NCBI RefSeq assembly: GCF_965118125.1
Contig: NZ_OZ221288.1
Span: 930,001 to 994,000, forward strand
Source: Pararobbsia alpina_A
GTDB taxonomy: Bacteria > Pseudomonadota > Gammaproteobacteria > Burkholderiales > Burkholderiaceae
Direction of reading: 5' to 3'
Length of the DNA: 64,000 nt
Positions 26,954-35,689 of this stretch are shown here, piece by piece; positions within the stretch are counted from its first letter, which is position 1, and the number at the start of each line of letters is the position of its first letter. Under the pieces are notes generated by a model that ran no database searches, was not told the origin of the DNA, and worked only from the letters and a program-made list of their open reading frames with translations. The translations under genes were made by a program, and so were the position numbers.

Positions 26954-26993
26954 CCGTGCCGTGCCGTGCCGTGCCGTGCCGTGCCGTGCCGTG
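26954..26993. repeat. Pentanucleotide microsatellite, eight copies of CCGTG
   Basis: Eight uninterrupted CCGTG units occupy exactly 40 bases in the 430-base gap between the divergent giant kinase gene and the receiver gene. The receiver's reading frame is open through the repeat back to an ATG at 26945, so a change of copy number would alter either promoter spacing or that frame. The remainder of the gap shows no other gene. Confidence 0.9.
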
Positions 26994-27163
26994 TGAAAAA
27001 AGTACTCGCATTCCGTCCGCCCCAAGCCGTGGGTTACGCCATCCCCAGCAAAACGAAGTCCTCCGGCATCGCGACATACCGATCGGCCTGGCACGTTGCC
27101 CCGGCGCTGCGACGGGCACGCCCATTGCAGCCTTGGTTGCAGTCACCCGCGACTCACGACATC

Positions 27164-27622
27164 ATGCGTTTCCACCTTCCTCTCTCAAGTTCCGGACGAT
27201 GTCTGCAATGGCATGAACCAGCAAGCGTCGCGCACGTGCCTGTACGCGTGCTCGTCGTAGACGATCATCACGACACCGCCGAAGTCCTCGCCACGGTATT
27301 CGGCCTGGAGCACTACGACACGACCATTGCGAACAACGGGCGATCCGCACTCAAAAGCGCGGATGCCTTCCAACCCGATGTGATCCTTCTTGACATCACG
27401 CTCCCCGATATTTCAGGGGTTGAAGTCGCGCGCACGCTCAGGTCGCAAGGCTACAAAGGCGCGATTATCGCGGTGACCGCGCTGGGTTACGACAAGGACG
27501 TCATTCAATACGAACAGGCCGGCTTTGACGGCTTTTGCCAGAAACCGGTGGATATCGAAGAACTGATCCAGCTTGTCCACGACTTGAGCCACCGCAGGCC
27601 GTCGGATTCAGGACCCCACTGA
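27164..27622 (+). CDS. Single-domain response regulator (CheY-like)
   Basis: The protein consists of one receiver domain: VRVLVVDDHHDTAEVL (acidic pair), phosphoacceptor Asp in VILLDITLPDISG, Thr in AVTALG and Lys in GFCQKPVD. There is no output domain, so it probably relays phosphate or binds a partner. The start is uncertain. The ATG at 27164 gives about 24 extra residues, a GTG at 27236 lies directly before the domain, and the frame is also open back to an ATG at 26945, before the CCGTG repeat. None has a good ribosome binding site. It is divergent from the second giant kinase and may be a substrate of it. Confidence 0.78.
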   Translation: MRFHLPLSSSGRCLQWHEPASVAHVPVRVLVVDDHHDTAEVLATVFGLEHYDTTIANNGRSALKSADAFQPDVILLDITLPDISGVEVARTLRSQGYKGAIIAVTALGYDKDVIQYEQAGFDGFCQKPVDIEELIQLVHDLSHRRPSDSGPH

Positions 27623-27725
27623 ACGTACCCTGATATTCGAGGCAAAACGGGCACCGCACCCGGCCAATCGATCAATCTGAAAGCGAGCGCGCTGAAACCG
27701 CGGTACCTCGGGAAAGGTACCCGTA

Positions 27726-27749
27726 GCGGTAACGAATTCCGGTTACCGC
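27726..27749 (-). terminator. Hairpin at the end of the second antiporter gene
   Basis: Eight-base perfect arms GCGGTAAC and GTTACCGC enclose an eight-base loop and overlap the stop codon of the antiporter gene. GGTACC repeats lie alongside. No T-run is present, so terminator function between the convergent genes is only likely. Confidence 0.4.
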
Positions 27750-29059
27750 GCGGAGGCACCACCCCGATCGAAGTAACGATCGAGCACGAAGCCGGCTGTC
27801 GCGCCGTGCAAGAACACCGAGAGCACGATGGTCGCGAGCACCGCGGGCAGTATCGGACTGAGTTGCGGCCCGGCCTGTTCAATCCCGAACATCGCGTAGT
27901 AAAACGCGCCAACGCCGCGGATGCCCATCCATCCGATCACGCGCCGGGGGCCACGATGCGCGCGCGATCCCGCCATGGCAATCGCAGTCGCAAGCGGCCG
28001 CGCGACAAAGAACAGGCACAACGCCGGAAGCCACGCCGTGAAATCCAGAAGCTCGCGCCAGTGTGCCGACACCACGCATCCGATCAACACCATCAGAAAG
28101 AACTCGGCGAGCCGCTCGATCTCCACCGTAAATTCAAGCATGGCTTCGGCCATATAGGCGTGCGCGCGTTCGGGATCGCTCGCGACGTCATGACGTGCGC
28201 CACGCGGCACGTCCTCCAGCACTTCCTCGGGCCGCACCGTGCCCGTCGCACGCATCTCCTCCCGGCGCAGTGCAACGCCTGCAGCAAATACCGCAATGAA
28301 AGCGTAGGTGTGGATCAGAAGCGCCGCGCCGTACGCGGCGAGCGTGAGCCCCAGCGCAAGAAAGCCGTCGAAGCCGATAGCCTCGCGGAACCGGGTGCGA
28401 AGCGAAAATACGATCTTGGCAAATAACCAGGACAGCAGCCATCCCAGCAGCAAAGCGCCCGCGATGCCCCACAATGCGCTCAATGCAAACCCGATCCGCG
28501 AGTGCGTCCCGAATGGATGTGCGCCACACAGGGCGAGCCCGAGTATGGCCATCGGGTAGGCGGCGCCGTCATTGAGCCCCCCTTCGCCTGACAGCGCAAA
28601 CCGCACGGGTTCATCGTCACCGGCGGTTTGAACGCGAAGCTCGTTGGCGAGCACCGGATCGGTGGGTGCAAGCGCGGCCGCCAGGAAAATGGCGCTTCCG
28701 ACACTCAGCCCGAGTCCGTACACCCCAATCACAGCCAGTAAGCCGATCGATACGGCCATCGCGACGACGCCGAGACGAATGGGCCATCGCCACAAGGGGT
28801 TCGTCAACGGCAAACGCAAGTGCATGCCGATCGCGAAGAGCGACACGACGAGACCCGTCTCGGCGAGCATCCGAAGCAAACGAGGATCCGAGAGTGTGGC
28901 GGAACCGACAAGCCCCAACACAGCAGGTCCGGCAACAAACCCCACGACGATGTAAATCATTGCGCCGGTCAGAGGCAACCGCCGGATCGGGCCGCCGGCA
29001 AGCGCCATAAACGTCAATAGCGCGCCGATCAGGATGAACCAGATTGCTTCAATCGTCAT
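27743..29059 (-). CDS. CPA1-family cation:proton antiporter
   Basis: The 438 residues form about twelve hydrophobic helices. The CPA1 cation-binding signatures are ALAPTDPVLANE and LSGEGGLNDGAAYP (Asn-Asp pair). The middle cytosolic loop (EEVLEDVPRGARHDVASDPERAHAYM) is longer than usual, and there is no long C-terminal tail, unlike the antiporter at 7332-9011. It exchanges monovalent cations for protons in the inner membrane. It stands alone, convergent with the receiver gene. Confidence 0.88.
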   Translation of the reverse strand: MTIEAIWFILIGALLTFMALAGGPIRRLPLTGAMIYIVVGFVAGPAVLGLVGSATLSDPRLLRMLAETGLVVSLFAIGMHLRLPLTNPLWRWPIRLGVVAMAVSIGLLAVIGVYGLGLSVGSAIFLAAALAPTDPVLANELRVQTAGDDEPVRFALSGEGGLNDGAAYPMAILGLALCGAHPFGTHSRIGFALSALWGIAGALLLGWLLSWLFAKIVFSLRTRFREAIGFDGFLALGLTLAAYGAALLIHTYAFIAVFAAGVALRREEMRATGTVRPEEVLEDVPRGARHDVASDPERAHAYMAEAMLEFTVEIERLAEFFLMVLIGCVVSAHWRELLDFTAWLPALCLFFVARPLATAIAMAGSRAHRGPRRVIGWMGIRGVGAFYYAMFGIEQAGPQLSPILPAVLATIVLSVFLHGATAGFVLDRYFDRGGASAR

Positions 29060-29219
29060 CGCTTCGATAGGACATCCTCGGGTAAATACCGCGTCGCTTG
29101 CCTGCAGGGCGCGTCGTCAATGACTGTGTGTTGGCGCACCGGAACGTCGTGTCGTGCGCCGGGAATAAGCTCAGGGTGTTGTCTGCCGCATGAGCCTGAC
29201 GGCCACGGCAGCAACCGAA

Positions 29220-29627
29220 TCAAACGGCTTCGTGGTGAACTCGTCCTGGCCGGCGTTGAATCCATTCCCCGTCGTTCGACAATACGTCGGCGAGGATCAT
29301 GGACTGGCAGTTGACCGAACGCGGCACGCTATGGCCCGGCCTGTAAATATCGTCACCCGAGTGAATGGCTTGCCCGGACAGCGCACACACGCCGCTTCTG
29401 CGCGCGACACCGCGACGCCAGAGTTGAGCCTCATATCGACAGCCGACGGGGTCCACCCATGACACGGTGACCGTATATTCGCGTTCCCGGTCCAGCACCT
29501 TCACCGTGCACGATGCAGAAGGTACGTACTGCGACTTCGCCAATCGACGCGACTGCGTTCCCCCTCCGTGTAGTCCGAAGAGAATACGGGACCACCGGCC
29601 ACTGTCGCTGCGTTCAATCGACATCAT
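29220..29627 (-). CDS. DUF3331 domain-containing protein
   Basis: This 135-residue basic soluble protein contains the pattern CRYEAQLWRRG-ARRSGVCALSG-AIHSGDDIYRPG and then NCQSMILA. That matches the Cys/Trp/Gly spacing of DUF3331, a domain I know mainly from Burkholderiaceae. The first of two adjacent ATGs follows GGGGAG. The function is unknown. The CxLSGxxIxxGDxxYRP block resembles a small metal or ligand site. A longer paralogue lies at 42052-42555. Confidence 0.75.
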   Translation of the reverse strand: MMSIERSDSGRWSRILFGLHGGGTQSRRLAKSQYVPSASCTVKVLDREREYTVTVSWVDPVGCRYEAQLWRRGVARRSGVCALSGQAIHSGDDIYRPGHSVPRSVNCQSMILADVLSNDGEWIQRRPGRVHHEAV

Positions 29628-29726
29628 GTTCTTTCTCCCCTGGGTTCGAACGATGAAGACGCGTGCAAGTCGACAGCATCGAGCAAGGCCTATGCCTCAT
29701 GACCGCTCATCCGCGCATGGACGTCG

Positions 29727-30008
29727 TCAGGTCTCAGGCGTTGCCAGATCCATATCAACGATCGCCTGACCATACTGCTCGGCCGCTGTGCGCGCTTCGT
29801 ATCCGGATGAAAACGGACCGATTTGCGGGGCGCCTTCGTAGGGGAATAGCTGACGCCCGTCCGTTCGGCGCTTGACTTTCAACACGCCAAAATACTGGCC
29901 TGAACTTGCATAGGAATAACCGGACACAACGACGAAGTCATCTCGTGTCAATACGATCGGGTCGCTGACGGATTGCGACGCCATTGAAGCCATTCTCCAT
30001 CGAGGCAT
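29727..30008 (-). CDS. Conserved small Burkholderiaceae protein (DUF6723-like)
   Basis: The 93-residue soluble protein contains FVVVSGYSYASSGQYFGVLKVKRR and LFPYEGAPQIGPFSS, a pattern I associate with the small family DUF6723. The start is set at the ATG 30008 because AAGGAG lies seven bases upstream; the frame runs 18 codons further without support. It lies 99 bases upstream of the DUF3331 gene on the same strand and may share its transcript. Function unknown. Confidence 0.65.
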   Translation of the reverse strand: MPRWRMASMASQSVSDPIVLTRDDFVVVSGYSYASSGQYFGVLKVKRRTDGRQLFPYEGAPQIGPFSSGYEARTAAEQYGQAIVDMDLATPET

Positions 30009-30606
30009 TGTGAAGCTCCTTACGCAAGCACGGCCTGCAGACCAGGCAATCGCCGCTCGCAAAACAGACCTGAAAAGGATGAGGCAACGCGCGGCTGCAA
30101 CGAGAGCGAGACGACTTCGGAGTTGTTGATTGAATACAACCTTCAGCTTCTAATTTACGGGAATGAAAGAGCGTCATCCAGACTGGCTTCGACCTGAGTT
30201 GTCGTACGAAACTATTCGAATTCGGACACGCCATCAAAATGTCGGCTAGCGGACAGGAAGTCAGCCTGCACCGCTGTATTTCCTGCTGATCACGCCACCC
30301 GGACACGAAGAAATCGGAAAATTTGAAGCGATGCAGCTCGCCTCCGTTGTTCAATCCTCAGCTTGACCGACGACGCTCTGCAAAGCGCCTTCGCCGCAAA
30401 TGGAACCCCGGCACGTCTCCGACTTCGTGCGGCGCAGTACCCGGGGATCGAATATTGCTACCCGATGTGCGCAACGCGCAGTCAGGTGCCGGTTGCATCC
30501 GTGACGTGTCGATCGACGACTGCGTGTCGTGATCCGGCAAGCTCAAACCACGTATTCCGTGTTCGACGCTGGCCGGTCTCATTGACCCCAAGCCCGCAAT
30601 GCGCCC
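30009..30606. other. Long leader region before the oxidase operon, no gene recognised
   Basis: Nearly 600 bases separate the divergent small-protein gene from the oxidase operon. Open frames on both strands lack ribosome binding sites and family motifs. The region must hold the oxidase promoter, but no convincing -35/-10 pair was found. One alternative frame near 30590 reads CSTLAGLID, which might be a displaced signal-peptide end of subunit II. Confidence 0.4.
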
Positions 30607-31605
30607 TTGATCACGGACACCGCTCCTCTCGAATATGTGCTGCGCGCATCCGGCCCGGCGGCAATGCCGACGCTGCGACTTGCCTGGGCCTTGCTCGCCC
30701 TGACCAGCGTCGTTGCAATCGTCGTCACGGGCTTGCTCGTCGCGGCGATCGTGCGACGTCGCCACGCCGAGCCGGAGAAACCACTGTGCGCCGATGCCGG
30801 AGGCATGCGTTGGGTCTGGATCGGCACGGGGTTGTCGACGGTCGGCCTGTTTGGCGCACTGATCTACATGCTTGTGACGCTCGAATCCGTCGCAATGCCG
30901 AGCCGGCCGGCCCGACTTTCCGTCGACGTCACCGCGTATGACTGGTGGTGGAAGATCGACTATCCGGGTTCGTCCGGCGCGATCACCACCGCCAACGAAC
31001 TGCATATCCCCGTCGGCGAACCGGTTCGCATCGTGCTGCATAGCGCCGATGTCATCCATGCGTTCTGGGTCCCGCAGCTTGCCGGCAAGACGCAGGCAAT
31101 CCCGGGTATCACGAACGAGCAATGGATCGAGGCCGACCATCCCGGCATCTATCGCGGGCAATGCACGCAGTTTTGCGGCGAGCAGCACGCGCATATGGGG
31201 TTCGAAGTCGTCGCTGAGCCGCGCGACGCTTTCGACGCATGGCTACGCGCGCAGCAGGCGCCAGCGCTCACCTCGCAGAAAACGGCGGCCGCGGCCGATG
31301 GTGCCGACACCAGCGGCAACGCGGGTCTTGGCGATTGGCATGGCGGTCAAAAGTTTTTCGGTGCGCGCTGTGCGGCGTGCCACACGATTCGAGGTACCGA
31401 TGCCTCAGGCGTAGAGGGGCCGGACCTGACGCACCTCGATTCCCGAAGAACGATTGCGGCCGGCACGCTGATCAACAATGAGGCCAACCAGCGTGAATGG
31501 ATCACGCACGCGCAGCAGATCAAGCCCGATTCATTGATGCCGTCCATTGCGCTCGATCCGGACGAGGCCAACGCATTGATGGCGTATCTGAGCACACTGA
31601 AGTGA
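30607..31605 (+). CDS. coxB: Cytochrome c oxidase subunit II with fused cytochrome c domain
   Basis: Two N-terminal helices (about residues 25-50 and 70-92) are followed by the periplasmic cupredoxin domain. Its CuA ligands are His151 (HAFWVP), Cys186 and Cys190 (CTQFCGEQHAHM), His194 and Met197. The residue between the Cys pair that is usually Glu is Gln188. A C-terminal cytochrome c domain has CAACH at 255-259. CuA takes electrons from cytochrome c and passes them to heme a in subunit I. The frame starts at a TTG without a good ribosome binding site and shows no signal peptide, so the real start is uncertain and an N-terminal frameshift is possible. It is first of four genes in the oxidase operon. 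Confidence 0.9.
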   Translation: MITDTAPLEYVLRASGPAAMPTLRLAWALLALTSVVAIVVTGLLVAAIVRRRHAEPEKPLCADAGGMRWVWIGTGLSTVGLFGALIYMLVTLESVAMPSRPARLSVDVTAYDWWWKIDYPGSSGAITTANELHIPVGEPVRIVLHSADVIHAFWVPQLAGKTQAIPGITNEQWIEADHPGIYRGQCTQFCGEQHAHMGFEVVAEPRDAFDAWLRAQQAPALTSQKTAAAADGADTSGNAGLGDWHGGQKFFGARCAACHTIRGTDASGVEGPDLTHLDSRRTIAAGTLINNEANQREWITHAQQIKPDSLMPSIALDPDEANALMAYLSTLK

Positions 31606-31626
31606 TTCCCTACCTCATGCCCTGCC

Positions 31627-33639
31627 ATGTCAGATCAAGTCGAACCTCATAGCGCGCTTGATCGCGTGCACGATGACGCGCCGCTCGCGCGCGTGCTCCG
31701 GCTCGGTAGCGTCGAGCCCGGCAGCGAAGCCGAGCGCAAGCTGCATGAGATGTGGGAATCCGAGCCGGGCCTGAAAGGCTGGATCTCGAGCGTCGACCAC
31801 AAATCGATCGGCCTGCGTTATCTGGTGACCGCCTTTGTGTTTCTGATCGCCGGCGGCATTGAGGCGCTGATCATCCGCTTGCAGCTCGCACGCCCGAATG
31901 AAACGTTACTGACGCCCGAACAGTACAACCAGCTGTTCACGATGCACGGCATCACGATGATTTTTCTGTATGCGTTGCCCGTGCTTTCCGGCTTTTCGAA
32001 CTATCTCTGGCCGCTGGTGCTCGGCGCGCGCGACATGGCGTTTCCGCGCCTCAACGCCTTTTCCTACTGGATATTCCTGTTCGCCGGACTCTTCCTCTAC
32101 GCAAGCTTTCCGCTTGGCGAGGCACCCAACGCAGGGTGGTTCAACTACACGCCCTTGTCCGGGCTGCAGTACAACACCGGACCCAATATCGACGTATACG
32201 CGCTTGGTATGGTGCTGCTAGGCATCTCGACAACCGTAGGGTCGATGAACTTTGTCGTGACATTCTTGCGCATGCGAGCGCCTGGCATGTCGATCGGTCG
32301 AGTACCCGTGCTGGTATGGGGCACGCTGACAGCGTCCGGCGGCAACCTGCTTGCCGTACCGTCGGTGAGTCTTGCGTTTCTGATGCTCTGGCTCGATCGG
32401 CGCATGGGCACCCACTTTTTCGATGTGCTCAACGGCGGCCGCTCGCTGCTCTGGCAGCATCTCTTCTGGATCTTTGCTCATCCTTGGGTCTATGCGGTCG
32501 TACTGCCGGCCATGGGGATCGTCTCCGACGCATTGCCGGTGTTTTGCCGGCGTCCGCTCGTCGGCTACATGCCTGTCGCCCTGTCGACGGTCGCCACGAT
32601 GGTCGTCGGTTTTGTCGTCTGGATCCACCACATGTTCGCGACAGGCATGTCCGCACTCGCACTGTCGTTCTTCGGCTCAACCAGCATGATCATCGCGATT
32701 CCGAGCGCGGTTGCCACTTTCGCGTGGATCGCCACGATCTGGACCGGACGTCCGGTGTTTCGCGTGCCGTTTCTTTACTTCGCGGGCTTTGTCTTCCTGT
32801 TCGTCATCGGTGGCCTGTCAGGCGTGTTGACCGCCGCCGTACCGCTCGACTGGCAGTTGACCGACACCTACTTCATCGTGGCTCACCTGCATTACGTGCT
32901 GCTTGGGATCAATGTGTTTCCCGTGCTCGGGGGCATCTATTTCTGGTTCCCGAAGTTCACGGGCCGCATGACCAGCGAGAAGCTCGGCCGTATCGCGTTC
33001 TGGGTGTTGTTTGTCGGGTTCAACGTCGCGTTCTTTCCGATGCATATCGCCGGATTGCTCGGCATGCCCAGGCGCATCTATACCTATGCGCCTGATATGG
33101 GCTGGAACACGGTCAATATGATCACCTCCATCGGCGCGTTCGTTTTTGCGTTTGGCGTGCTGCTGTTTCTTGTTGACGTGGCATACAGCCTTCGACGCGG
33201 TGCGGCTGCCGGCGACAATCCCTGGGACGCCCCGACGCTCGAGTGGTCGATCCCGTCGCCGCCACCGCCCTATAACTTTGCGGTCGCACCTCGGGTCGGC
33301 AGCCGCCATCCGCTCTGGGAAACACGGCTCGATGGGCGTGCCCGCTCCGATCTGAAACACGGGTACCTGCTCGACAACGGGCGAGAGGCGCTGGGCACGA
33401 CCGTCGCCGATGCCGAGCCTGATGTCCTGCTCAAGATGCCGGGAGACTCTTCGACACCGTTCTGGCTCGGCCTGTCGACATCGCTGATCTTCTGTGGACT
33501 GGCCCTACAGTCGTGGTGGTTCACCGGTCTGATGATCGTCGCGTCGGGTGCATTCATTGCGGCGTGGCTATGGCCGCTTCGAGAGCTGGGCCAACGCGAG
33601 CCGTCACCTCCTTTGCCAACCCACGAGGTCCAGCCATGA
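31627..33639 (+). CDS. ctaD: Cytochrome c oxidase subunit I lacking canonical proton-channel residues
   Basis: The 670 residues carry about twelve helices plus a C-terminal extension with two more. Ligands are intact: heme a at His107 and His422, CuB at His285, His334 and His335, heme a3 at His420, with cross-link Tyr289 (HPWVY). The D-channel entrance Asp136 and Asn143 (RDMAFPRLN) are present. However, the GHPEVY Glu is Trp287 (FAHPWVY), and the K-channel Lys in PTGIK is Ala363 (PSAVATF). The A2-type Tyr-Ser motif is also absent (Phe283-Ala284). It reduces oxygen to water; how protons reach the site is unclear. The C-terminal helices (from ~610) resemble a small extra subunit fused on. Its stop overlaps the subunit III start. 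Confidence 0.93.
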   Translation: MSDQVEPHSALDRVHDDAPLARVLRLGSVEPGSEAERKLHEMWESEPGLKGWISSVDHKSIGLRYLVTAFVFLIAGGIEALIIRLQLARPNETLLTPEQYNQLFTMHGITMIFLYALPVLSGFSNYLWPLVLGARDMAFPRLNAFSYWIFLFAGLFLYASFPLGEAPNAGWFNYTPLSGLQYNTGPNIDVYALGMVLLGISTTVGSMNFVVTFLRMRAPGMSIGRVPVLVWGTLTASGGNLLAVPSVSLAFLMLWLDRRMGTHFFDVLNGGRSLLWQHLFWIFAHPWVYAVVLPAMGIVSDALPVFCRRPLVGYMPVALSTVATMVVGFVVWIHHMFATGMSALALSFFGSTSMIIAIPSAVATFAWIATIWTGRPVFRVPFLYFAGFVFLFVIGGLSGVLTAAVPLDWQLTDTYFIVAHLHYVLLGINVFPVLGGIYFWFPKFTGRMTSEKLGRIAFWVLFVGFNVAFFPMHIAGLLGMPRRIYTYAPDMGWNTVNMITSIGAFVFAFGVLLFLVDVAYSLRRGAAAGDNPWDAPTLEWSIPSPPPPYNFAVAPRVGSRHPLWETRLDGRARSDLKHGYLLDNGREALGTTVADAEPDVLLKMPGDSSTPFWLGLSTSLIFCGLALQSWWFTGLMIVASGAFIAAWLWPLRELGQREPSPPLPTHEVQP

Positions 33640-34253
33640 GCAGCGTGTCGATCCATGACTTGCCCGACAGCGAGACCCTGCCTGTTGGTAGTCCGGGTGA
33701 ACGTTCGGGCGGCTGGTGGGGATGCCTGACGTTGATCGCAACGGAAGGCGCGTTGTTCGGCTATCTGATCGTCTCCTATCTCTATCTTGCCGTGCAAACG
33801 CCCTCCCCTTGGCCCCCCGAAGGCTTGCCCAAGCTCGGCCTTGGCGCAATCAATACCGTCGTCCTGCTGTCGAGCAGCGTGGTGGTCTGGTATAGCGAAC
33901 GATGTGTGCGACGTTCGGATACCCGCCGTGGCATCGCCGCCCTCGCGATCGCCATCATCATGGGTACAGTCTTTGTCGCCATTCAGATGCGTGAATGGGC
34001 CAACCATCCGTACGGCATCCGGACACATTTATACGGCTCGCTCTATTTCACGATCACCGGGTTTCATATGGTCCACGTGATCATCGGACTGGTCGTGCTT
34101 GCGTTCCTGTTGCTGTGGACCGCGCTCGGCTACTTCGATGCAAAGCGCAGTGCGGCGCTGCGCATCGGCGGACTCTATTGGCACTTTGTCGACGTCGTCT
34201 GGCTGTTTATCTTTTCGACGTTGTATCTGTCGCCATACGCTCTGCGGAGATAG
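33636..34253 (+). CDS. ctaE: Cytochrome c oxidase subunit III
   Basis: The 205 residues form five helices of the heme-copper oxidase subunit III family: GWWGCLTLIATEGALFGYLI, the central NHPYGIRTHLYGSLYFTITGFHMVHVIIGL (conserved Gly-His-Val-Gly region) and a final YWHFVDVVWLFIFSTLYL. The ATG overlaps the TGA of subunit I (ATGA), with GAGG upstream, so translation is coupled. It stabilises the oxidase and supports proton uptake in this family. It is the short five-helix type. Confidence 0.92.
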   Translation: MSSVSIHDLPDSETLPVGSPGERSGGWWGCLTLIATEGALFGYLIVSYLYLAVQTPSPWPPEGLPKLGLGAINTVVLLSSSVVVWYSERCVRRSDTRRGIAALAIAIIMGTVFVAIQMREWANHPYGIRTHLYGSLYFTITGFHMVHVIIGLVVLAFLLLWTALGYFDAKRSAALRIGGLYWHFVDVVWLFIFSTLYLSPYALRR

Positions 34254-34255
34254 CG

Positions 34256-35686
34256 ATGCCGCAGCACAGACTTGATAAGCCAGCCGCGCGTGCCGTACCC
34301 GATCCGGCTCCGCGCGAGATCGCAAGCCGGACGCCGTCCACGCGCATCGCCGGCGTGCTTGTCACGCTGAGCGTCGTCTTCTCTGCGTTCGCGTTGCTCA
34401 TGGTGTCTCCGCACGGGTTGCAAGCCCAATCGGCGATGAACAATGCCGTCGGCGATCAGGCATCGCTGGTGTCACGAGGTGCATACCTCGCAAAGATGGC
34501 CGACTGCGCCGGCTGCCATACTGCGGCACCTGCGACTGACGCGACAGGTAACCTCACGAAGCCGGCTGCATTTGCCGGCGGCCTGGCGATGAACTCGCCT
34601 TTCGGCACGATCTACTCGAGCAACATCACGCCGGACCCGCACTACGGCATTGGTGCCTACACCTACGAACAGTTTGCTCGCGCATTGCGTAGTGGCGTCA
34701 CACCAGATGGCAGCCATCTCTATCCGGCGATGCCCTATCCGTCGTTTTCCAAGATCAACGATGACGACATGCGTGCGCTCTACGCGTACTTCATGCATGG
34801 CGTTACGCCCGTCAGCAAGCCCGCGCCCGAAACACGGCTACCGTTCCCGTTCAATCAGCGTTGGGGACTCGGGGTCTGGGCATGGATGTTTTCGCCGGGC
34901 GCTCCCTATGAAGCCGACTCGAGGCGCGACGCACAGTGGAATCGAGGGGCCTATCTTGTGCAATCTCTCGGACATTGCGGTGCGTGCCATACACCGCGGG
35001 GTCCCGCCTATGAAGAACTTGGCTACACGCAGTCGTCGCCGCTCTATCTGTCGGGCGGGACTAACGATCATTGGTTCGCACCCGATTTGCGGTCGACTTC
35101 GCTCTCGGGGCTCGGTCGCATACCCGTTGCAGATATCGTTGCGTTCCTCAAGAGTGGCCACGGCGGCGGCCTTGTGACGTTTGGAAGCATGGTGCAAGTC
35201 GTCGAAGACAGCACGCAGTATGTCGACCAGCGAGACCTCGAAGCGATCGCTGTGTATTTGAAGTCGTTGCCGGCTGGAGAATCGAAAGGCAATTTCGCGC
35301 CCGACTCGCGCGGCGCGCATCAAACCGTCGAAGCGCTTCGAACGGGGCTGGTTCAGCGGCCTGGCGCAGGCCTTTATATGAGCGCCTGTGCGCGCTGCCA
35401 CCAGGCCGACGGCCGGGGCGTCGAAGGAAAGTATCCCGCACTCGCCGGCAATCCTGTCGTCCTCGGATCCGACACGCAATCGCTGATCCGCCTGCTGATC
35501 GAAGGCGGCCGCAGCCCCGACACGGAAAACGGACCCGCGCCGAAGAAAATGCCGGCCTTCGCCGACCAGTTCACAGAAAAAGAAATGGCCCGCGTCCTGA
35601 CCTTCGTCCGCACGACATGGGGTAATTCGGCCGACCCGGTGACGGAGCTGGATGTGCATCGGTTACGGTCGGCGATTCATCGCTGA
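34256..35686 (+). CDS. Triheme membrane-anchored cytochrome c
   Basis: The 476 residues have one hydrophobic anchor or signal segment (about 31-50) and three heme c motifs: CAGCH (84-88), CGACH and CARCH. The layout matches the cytochrome c subunit of membrane alcohol, gluconate or aldehyde dehydrogenases (AdhB family), which feed electrons from periplasmic dehydrogenases into the respiratory chain. Here it lies two bases after subunit III with GGAG before its ATG, last in the oxidase operon, so it probably donates electrons to this oxidase. No dehydrogenase gene is nearby. Confidence 0.9.
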   Translation: MPQHRLDKPAARAVPDPAPREIASRTPSTRIAGVLVTLSVVFSAFALLMVSPHGLQAQSAMNNAVGDQASLVSRGAYLAKMADCAGCHTAAPATDATGNLTKPAAFAGGLAMNSPFGTIYSSNITPDPHYGIGAYTYEQFARALRSGVTPDGSHLYPAMPYPSFSKINDDDMRALYAYFMHGVTPVSKPAPETRLPFPFNQRWGLGVWAWMFSPGAPYEADSRRDAQWNRGAYLVQSLGHCGACHTPRGPAYEELGYTQSSPLYLSGGTNDHWFAPDLRSTSLSGLGRIPVADIVAFLKSGHGGGLVTFGSMVQVVEDSTQYVDQRDLEAIAVYLKSLPAGESKGNFAPDSRGAHQTVEALRTGLVQRPGAGLYMSACARCHQADGRGVEGKYPALAGNPVVLGSDTQSLIRLLIEGGRSPDTENGPAPKKMPAFADQFTEKEMARVLTFVRTTWGNSADPVTELDVHRLRSAIHR

Positions 35687-35689
35687 GTA

